A stretch of DNA of 64,000 nt from assembly GCA_015350385.1 (NCBI GenBank), contig WNKI01000001.1:6830655-6894654 (forward strand), in the 5' to 3' direction. Position 1 is the first letter of the stretch, and each line of letters opens with the position of its first letter. Origin of the DNA: Aculops lycopersici (taxonomy: Eukaryota > Arthropoda > Arachnida > Trombidiformes > Eriophyidae). This document shows, piece after piece, positions 57,918 to 64,000 of the stretch. The translations under genes were made by a program, and so were the position numbers. Under the pieces are notes generated by a model. That model worked only from the letters and a program-made list of their open reading frames with translations, did not search any database and was not told where the DNA came from.

Positions 57918-58015
57918 GACAACCGCATGATGTGGAAAATATAAAATGAGCGTCCAGGCAAATTTTCAAATCAACTTTATTTATAATATACTTCAACAAA
58001 TTAAAATTAGTCATC

Positions 58016-59542
58016 ATGTTTGACTCCAGTGGATTACTTTTGATTTTAGTCGCCACACTCATCAGGTGGTTGGTCGCCCAATTTCCTCATTCTGGTCAGG
58101 ATGTCCCACCGATGTATGGCGATTATGAAGCTCAGCGACACTGGATGGAGATAACAACTAACCTGCCCATCAAAGATTGGTACAAGAATTCAACTGACAA
58201 TGATCTGGCTTATTGGGGACTAGATTACCCTCCTCTAACTGCCTACCATATGTATTTAATGGGTGAACTATCGTCCAGATTTTTCAATAGCTCGTGGACT
58301 GAGTTACACGCGTCCCGTGGCCATGAATCTCAAGAACACAAGTTATTTATGAGATCCACAGTCTTGGCTGCCGATCTGATAATTTATATGCCCGCTATTC
58401 TATATTACTTCTACAGAACCACACCCATATATTACAACTCACAACCATCAACTGTCTTGAAGCATAATATCGCAACTTATGCGGCCCTCGCTATTCTATA
58501 CCCCGGGCAGATACTAATCGACCATGGACATTTTCAGTACAATTGTGTTTTCATGGGACTTGTATTGTGGGCCGTCATCTTCTTGATGAAGGGTAAACAA
58601 ACCTTATCGGCTCTACTATTTACCTTAGGCCTTTGCTACAAGCAGATGTCTTTATACTACTCATTACCGTTTTTCTGGTTGATAGCTGCCACAAACCTGA
58701 GAGCAAAGCCCATATTTCGAGGGCTGTTAAATATATTGGCAGTAGGTTCAATTGTCTTGTTTACCTTTGCACTCATATTCAGTCCTTATTTATTGGACGG
58801 ACCAGCAGGTATCATGCAAGTTATACAGAGGCTCTTTCCCTTCAATCGAGGATTATTTGAAGACAAAGTTGCCAATTTGTGGTTCAGTTTATCAATCTTC
58901 CACAAATTCAAAGAGTTATACAACCTTGAGGCGCTACTTAAAGTGAGTACTGGCTTAACAATGATGTTGTCCTTGCCATCCGGATTGCACTTGGTAGTTA
59001 AGCCATCAATTAGGAATTTCAAGTATGCTTTAGTCAATACATCACTTGTGTTCTTCCTGACATCATTTCAAGTTCATGAAAAGACCATATTAGTCCCTGC
59101 CCTGCCGGTTCTATTATTCTACCGAGAACATCCGATGGTCGTAAACTGGTTCTGTATTATTTCGACGTTCACTCTACAGCCTTTACTCATCAAAGATGGC
59201 CAGGTGCTTCCGTACTTTGTCTTGATGACATGTTATACACTGGTTTGTCTAGAAGCTTTCAGAAATCTTATATCATTATCACTCGATAAGTTCATATCAA
59301 TCCACAATCTTAATATCGTCCTCTACCTTTCATCAATCTTTGGTTGCTTCGTGCTCAGTATCGCAGCTACAATTGTCAATCCACCACCCAGATATCCACA
59401 TATTCACCCAACAATCAACTCACTTTATGGATGTGCTCATTTTATCATGTTCCTATTATTCTTCTATTACAAACAATTTAGATCAGACTCTAAGCGTCAA
59501 GTTGCGACTGATAGGATTGTCCTGATTAAGAAGACTAAATAA
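58016..59542 (+). CDS. ALG6: Dolichyl pyrophosphate Man9GlcNAc2 alpha-1,3-glucosyltransferase
   Basis: Adds the first glucose to the lipid-linked oligosaccharide in the ER lumen, using dolichyl-phosphate glucose. The single-exon 508-aa polytopic protein begins with a transmembrane segment. The ALG6/ALG8 signatures follow: PPMYGDYEAQRHWMEITTNLP, YWGLDYPPLTAYH, SRGHESQEHKLFMRSTV, GHFQYNCV, LCYKQM, LFPFNRGLFEDKVANLW and FQVHEKTIL. The ALG6-specific H-W-M/QEIT block separates it from ALG8. The C terminus ends KKTK, a canonical KKxx ER-retrieval signal. The gene converges on the haspin-like kinase with 61 bp between stops, and its poly(A) hexamer overlaps its own stop codon. Confidence 0.96.
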   Translation: MFDSSGLLLILVATLIRWLVAQFPHSGQDVPPMYGDYEAQRHWMEITTNLPIKDWYKNSTDNDLAYWGLDYPPLTAYHMYLMGELSSRFFNSSWTELHASRGHESQEHKLFMRSTVLAADLIIYMPAILYYFYRTTPIYYNSQPSTVLKHNIATYAALAILYPGQILIDHGHFQYNCVFMGLVLWAVIFLMKGKQTLSALLFTLGLCYKQMSLYYSLPFFWLIAATNLRAKPIFRGLLNILAVGSIVLFTFALIFSPYLLDGPAGIMQVIQRLFPFNRGLFEDKVANLWFSLSIFHKFKELYNLEALLKVSTGLTMMLSLPSGLHLVVKPSIRNFKYALVNTSLVFFLTSFQVHEKTILVPALPVLLFYREHPMVVNWFCIISTFTLQPLLIKDGQVLPYFVLMTCYTLVCLEAFRNLISLSLDKFISIHNLNIVLYLSSIFGCFVLSIAATIVNPPPRYPHIHPTINSLYGCAHFIMFLLFFYYKQFRSDSKRQVATDRIVLIKKTK

Positions 59543-59543
59543 A
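59538..59543 (+). terminator. Poly(A) signal AATAAA overlapping the ALG6 stop codon
   Basis: The TAA stop at 59540-59542 lies inside AATAAA. If used, the 3' UTR would be about 10-30 nt. The minus strand has an ATTAAA at 59546-59551 that could serve the convergent haspin-like gene. Confidence 0.5.
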
Positions 59544-59603
59544 TGTTTAATCGTTTAACTTATGACTAGTTTAGAGAGCAGCGTCACCATTGTCACTAGT
59601 TGT

Positions 59604-61079
59604 CTAGCTCTTCTCGGATTGATCAACAACAAAAGGAAAGAAACCCAAGAGATCGATTGTACTCGCGACTTTGAGAGTATAATCACGAATCTTCCTAACC
59701 TCTGCTAGTAGTTTGGGATTGCGCTTCATCACTTCATTCTTCATGAGCGTTTCGCAAAGGTAGGTCAACCAAATTAAATTTGTCTTTGGTGAAAAGTCCT
59801 CCCAGTTATTTTTGGTTATGTGTACCATCTGCCTGTAGGATCTATTTTGTAGTGACATTTTGGTTGGTGTCTTTTTGACGCCATAGGCGCGAAGTGTCGA
59901 TGTTAAATCCCTGTGATAAGTTTTACCATTGTGAGTTAAACGTGAGAAGGTGGCATCGATTATTGTCGCCTTAACTCCGTTTGAGATTATATTGTATGGC
60001 TGGCCATCCAAGATGAAAGGTATGGTTGCTTTAGATGTTTTCTTAATCAATATATTACTAACGTGCAAATCCCTATGTTCATACATATAAACACTCTCAG
60101 CAATAGCGATACCAACAATAACTTGGACTAGAACACTTGTTAGCTGCTCAGGACTTAGTTTCTTATGAGTCATCCACCACCACAATGGCTGACCATCGTG
60201 TCTCATAACACTGACTACATACTCGTGAGGCAGAGATTCCATTAGCATACGATCATCCTCGTTAAGATTTTTGACATCATCCTCCTTGATTTCTAGAGGT
60301 CGCTTCTCGTCTGCTGCTGCCGCCACTTCCTCCTTTGTTCTGTCCTTATCCACCTGTTGCTTTTCAAACTCCTTTGTAATAGTTTGGAGAGCTATCTGTT
60401 TTGATTTAGTCAAAGTCCTGTCAAGATTGCCACTAACAACCTTGATCTCATGGATTAGACAAAAGAAATGCGTTCTGTACAAGGAGTTAGGTTTTCCATG
60501 GAGTAAAACTCCATCATGCAACTGACTAAGAGCTTGAGTAACAACTAGCTCGTTCAATATATCATTATAAGCCTGACAGCCTTTAGTTGCAGCAGACGGA
60601 AGTTTCTTGATGACACCCTTAGATAATGCTCGCATGATTTTCATAACGACAGGCTTGTTGTTGTCGGCCAAGTCGATTGCTTTTAAAACCTCGGAGTAGG
60701 TACTTGACTCAAATCTTTCTAAGCGACGAAACGAGCCACTATCAATTTTTAGCATGTATACAAGGGATAAATTCATTTGTAGATAGATAGAAAGGTAGAG
60801 GGAACACACGGAGGTGAGTTAGGCAAATCAGTTACAAGTTAGATGGTTGGTTCTAACAGGTGTGTTGCATAAGCCACTATAGTTGTGAAATAATAAGCGA
60901 TCAACAACTTACCTGCTCGAGTACTCCTCAAATGATCGCGGCTCGATTTGTTGACATAGTGTCAATACTCGTTTCCTGAACTTATCCTCATCGATTATCT
61001 TTCTTATCTCCTCGAGTTTAGCTTTGAAAGCATCAGTGAAGCCAGTCGCAACTGGGACTTCCTTGCCAATAGTAGACAT
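59604..61079 (-). CDS. Haspin-like serine/threonine kinase
   Basis: Haspin phosphorylates histone H3 Thr3 at mitotic centromeres. My model is complement(join(59604..60738, 60913..61079)), 433 aa. Exon 1 (MSTIGKEVPVATGFTDAF ... RVLTLCQQIEPRSFEEYSS) supplies the haspin-type lead-in. It joins in phase 2 across a 174-bp GTAAGT...AG intron to GSFRRLERF. The VMKIM lysine, EHRDLHVSNILIKKT catalytic loop, IIDATFSRL, NLIWLTYLCETL and a terminal TDLLGF-type helix match haspin. There are differences: the glycine-rich loop is replaced by RFESSTYSEV, and the usual haspin DYT reads DAT. An acidic/Lys-rich insert lies at about residues 160-220 of exon 2. The catalytic Lys and both Asp residues are kept, so activity is possible. 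The N-terminal regulatory region of vertebrate haspin is absent. Confidence 0.85.
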
Positions 61080-61617
61080 AGATTGTGGTGTAGATATCCT
61101 TGTTCTCGATGACTAGAGAAACAATTTTAGTCTCTTACCTGACTAACTAGAGAATTCATCAATCGTCTGTGTGTGATACATGAATGGTATCCATTTAAGA
61201 TTGCATCTGACAAATCACTTTAGCCAACATCTTCTGCATCAAATTGAAACATCGACAACAGGTTGAGGAAAAAACCAATTGGGAAAAAGTCAGGTCAAGC
61301 GGAACTCAATGCCTCTCCGGTGATTAGTGCAGCATTTTTGCAATCTCTTGACAAATGCTTTTGTTTATTTTCTACTTTGTGACCTGAATTGATTGATCCC
61401 TTGTGTCATGCGTGAATGTAATGTAATATATTGGTGATACATTAGTGGTAATTGATTACAATCTTATAAAAGTTTTCAACTTTTCGATTGGAATGTCTCG
61501 AGTTTCTGGATTTGTCCTGGAATGTTCATCTTTCGTTAACCTAATTTATCTTGATCATCCCATATCGTTGTCTCATCTACAAGGTTGTGTATGTTCTTCA
61601 CTAGTTGTTAATCATAA
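61080..61617. other. Spacer between haspin-like (-) and ALDH3 (-)
   Basis: 538 bp with no supported gene. It contains the haspin promoter/5' UTR side and the ALDH3 3' flank. It is AT-rich, especially 61380-61480. Confidence 0.5.
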
Positions 61618-63083
61618 TTAGAACTGCATCGTTGAAACTACCTGGTAGGCTAGGATAGAGGCGGCGCCGGTTGCAAAGGCCAAACAATTGGTTAGAATCG
61701 GTCCAGGCAGCCAAATCTTTCTATTCATTCCAAGTTGTGTCAGTAGAGTTAGGTTGCCGTCAGAATATGGGGGATATCTGCTTGAGCCAATCCATTCTAG
61801 AAGGGGATTAAAGCCTCGCTTCAAGACAGATCGCTGATTTGAGAAGGTGTCCAGAGAGTACTTTCCGTGATACTTTCCAAATCCACTATTGCCAACACCA
61901 CCAAATGGTAAGGAAGTAGCTGAAATGTGTAAGATTGTATCATTTATACATACACCACCAGACGAGGTTTGCTTCATAAATCTGTCTTGAATTTTACTTG
62001 AGTCCGAGAACACGTATAATGCCAATGGCTTCGGTCGCGAATTAATAATATCGATGGCCTTTTGGGCGGATGAACAGGTGACAAATGGTAGAATGGGGCC
62101 AAATATCTCGTCTTGCATAATAGAATCGTCAGTAGCTACATCCNNNNNNNNNNNNNNNNNNNNCTGCAAAGTACGTAATCTGGAGCTATACAAGTCTGAC
62201 CAGCGTTCAAAAATTTACCCCAAAACAATCGATTCCAAACTGCCTCGCGATCACATACATCATCATCGATGTAAACTGGACTCTTTCCACCTAGCTCCAG
62301 GACTATGGGTGTCAAATTTTTGCTTGCAGCCGAGTAGACAGCCTTGCCACCATTCTCACCTCCAGTGTAGAATATATGGTCGAATTTATGCTCGGCCAAC
62401 ATGTACTGAGTGGTTGGTAAGTCGCAATTGACAACCTTGTAACAGGAAGTGTCCAAGTATTTGTTAAACAAATCGGCGACAACCTTTCCAGTATGGGGCG
62501 AGTGTTCTGACATCTTCATAATAACGGTATTTCCAGCTGCAATAGCTCCAGCAACAGGTTGCAATGCCAATAGAAGCGGGTAATTCCAAGCGCCCATAAC
62601 CAAAACAGTGCCAAGTGGTTCCTGTTGAACATATACCTGATCAAAGAATGTCAATAGACTCTTACCCTTATTCTCTGGCTTTACAAAGTCATCAATCTGA
62701 TTTTCTAACTCAATCAATTCATTGACTAAAAGGTTATATTCACACAAGAGGGTTTCAAATGAAGGTTTGTTCAAATCTGCTTTAAGCGCATTGCAAATGT
62801 CCTTCTTATTATCGTTAAGTAATTTCAGGAACTTCCTAAGTTGAGTCTTACGAAACTTGACGTCTTTCGTCTTGCCATCTAGGAAAGCTTGCTTGGCCTC
62901 TTTAACAGCCTGATTGATTTCATTTGGTCCCATGAAAAAATCCAATTGTGACGATTGGTCAAGTGTGCCGGACATCAGGTTGGTTTTTTTGTTTGTGTGA
63001 GTTTCGTCCGGTGTTTGTAAATTTGGCATCGAGATGAGAATGCGATCGGCATGGTCCGAGTTTGTTTGTGTTGGGGTGGTCAT
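61618..63083 (-). CDS. ALDH3A2: Fatty aldehyde dehydrogenase (ALDH3 family), interrupted by an assembly gap
   Basis: Oxidises long-chain fatty aldehydes with NAD+ at the ER membrane. The 5' part (63083 down to 62164) shows LGTVLVMGAWNYPLLL, AAGNTVIMKMSEHSP, FDHIFYTGG, the catalytic Glu in LELGGKSP and the catalytic Cys (near residue 298) in NAGQTCIAPDY. The 3' part (62143 down to 61618) shows QDEIFGPILP, SSGGVCINDTI, LPFGGVGNSGFGKYHGK and a C-terminal hydrophobic tail (ILTNCLAFATGAASILAY), the tail-anchor typical of FALDH. Between them lies a 20-N gap. The homologous stretch in human ALDH3A2 is about 70 residues, so roughly 200 bp are missing. About 50 residues precede the usual ALDH3 N terminus, with in-frame Met at 19 and 38 as alternative starts. 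Confidence 0.92.
62144..62163. other. Assembly gap (20 N) within ALDH3
   Basis: A run of 20 N. The flanking coding sequence leaves 2 + 1 partial-codon bases, so an intron-free true gap must be a multiple of three; 20 is not. The N count is therefore a placeholder. Confidence 0.95.
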
Positions 63084-64000
63084 GATGATGATTTTAAAAT
63101 TAGCGTTGCAGGTTTGTATTGATCAAAAATCAGAGATTAGAGATTTGCATAGATGGTAGTTTGATTGATTATCAATATTGCGGTTGGTATTGGTTGTCGT
63201 TATATTGATGTTATTGGTGTTGATTTCGATGTGGATGGTGATTGTGAGTGTGATAATTTTGATGATGATAGTGAGAGTAATATTATTGTTAAGGGAGTTA
63301 TGTTAATCTAGTTGCTCTTGCTAAAAAGTACATGTGTTTCACGATTGTAATCTAGTTAGATAGGGATACACACACAACTTTTCGCTCGCTTTGTTTTCGC
63401 TACTTATGTTGGTAAGCTCACTCAGTCGCTTTCTCTCTCACTCGCTTGCTCATTTGACAAGAGTAATTTGGTTAGCTCACGCAAACCAGGAACAACCAGA
63501 TTAGACGAAACATAGAGGAAAAGATACCAGTTCGCTTGGTGTTACAACTCGCGTTAGCACGGGACACTTGTTACTACTGCTTGTCATACGTAAGTTTTCC
63601 TGTCTTTCGTTTTCTGTCTGTAAGTGGTCTGCTCGTTCTAGTCGCTCGCTTCCTATCCTGGCCTGTACCTTTCTCGCTTGCCAAATGCTCATCAATTCTG
63701 TTACTATAGTGCGAGTTAATGGTATCACAAACTTTCAAGCGTCTCTGGTAAGCTAGCAGGCCGGCGACGGCCTGCGCGAGTAGAGGGTTGCCAGATAGAA
63801 AGCGAGAGAATGGGACACTAACAGAGAGCCGGCCTAGTCAATATCACGAGTGCTGATATCTTGTCGCTTGGAACTGAACCCAGAAGTAGCTCTCGCGGCG
63901 TCTTGTCAGTTGGCTTTGTCGGAGTTATTGTCTCCACTGGTAATCGAAAGAGTGAATCAACCACAACAACAGTAACAACTACTACTGCAACCGCAACAGC
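63084..64000. other. 5' flank of ALDH3 and window end
   Basis: No supported gene. GAT/TTG-rich sequence (63170-63290) leads into a CTCGCT/GAGCGA-rich stretch resembling the GC-richer flanks at 8100-9100 and 16000-18500. The last bases are CAAC/ACTACTG-rich. It may be 5' UTR or promoter of a gene beyond the window. Confidence 0.45.

Overview
This is a eukaryotic nuclear window from an arthropod. The evidence is a vesicular GABA transporter, a NompA-like PAN/ZP protein, an Mcr-like macroglobulin with an LDLa insert, an F-spondin with a Kunitz module, and compact GT-AG introns. Gene structure is unusual. Most coding sequence lies in one or two very long exons (a 7.96-kb exon for the PAN/ZP gene, single-exon VGAT, PNPLA8, TIMM29 and ALG6), and the few remaining introns usually sit near the 5' end. 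Massive intron loss with a 5' bias has been described in eriophyoid (gall/rust) mites, so a mite is my leading guess. No marker sequence here proves it.

Layout. 1-7200: the last exon of an EPS8-like adaptor (+) converges on an Mcr/TEP gene (-). 7200-11900: non-coding, with a duplicated YY1/PHO-type element and a cluster of GTCTTTCA octamers in front of VGAT (+, 11900-13486). 14494-15585: a single-exon low-complexity gene (-) of unknown function. 15586-25709: ten kb without recognisable genes, rich in CA/CAG and CT simple sequence. It carries a 355-bp foldback element, a concentric palindrome, a GC-rich hairpin and a (GA)n-(ACGT)n block with an assembly gap. 25710-28430: D-lactate dehydrogenase and a small secreted coiled-coil protein. 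29900-34149: F-spondin (+) meeting DNAJC30-like (-), their two stop codons sharing one CTAG. 34519-45199: IRP1/cytosolic aconitase, lysosomal phospholipase A2, eIF3a (-) and an iPLA2-gamma-like patatin. 46649-55922: giant PAN/ZP protein (+) and FAM43-like PID protein (-). 57384-63083: TIMM29, ALG6, haspin-like kinase (-) and fatty aldehyde dehydrogenase (-), the last interrupted by a gap.

The genes are mostly unrelated housekeeping, neuronal and extracellular-matrix functions. There is no operon or pathway cluster. Several convergent pairs are extremely tight (4-bp overlap, 24 bp, 61 bp) while other intervals exceed 4-10 kb. I corrected several gene models by reading splice sites: TEP, LDHD, F-spondin, IRP1, LPLA2, eIF3a and haspin. 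The most unusual items are a phase-matched 447-nt open cassette inside an IRP1 intron, an F-spondin Kunitz exon that looks like an alternative 3'-terminal exon, twelve PAN domains arranged as four A-B-C triplets, and the foldback element.
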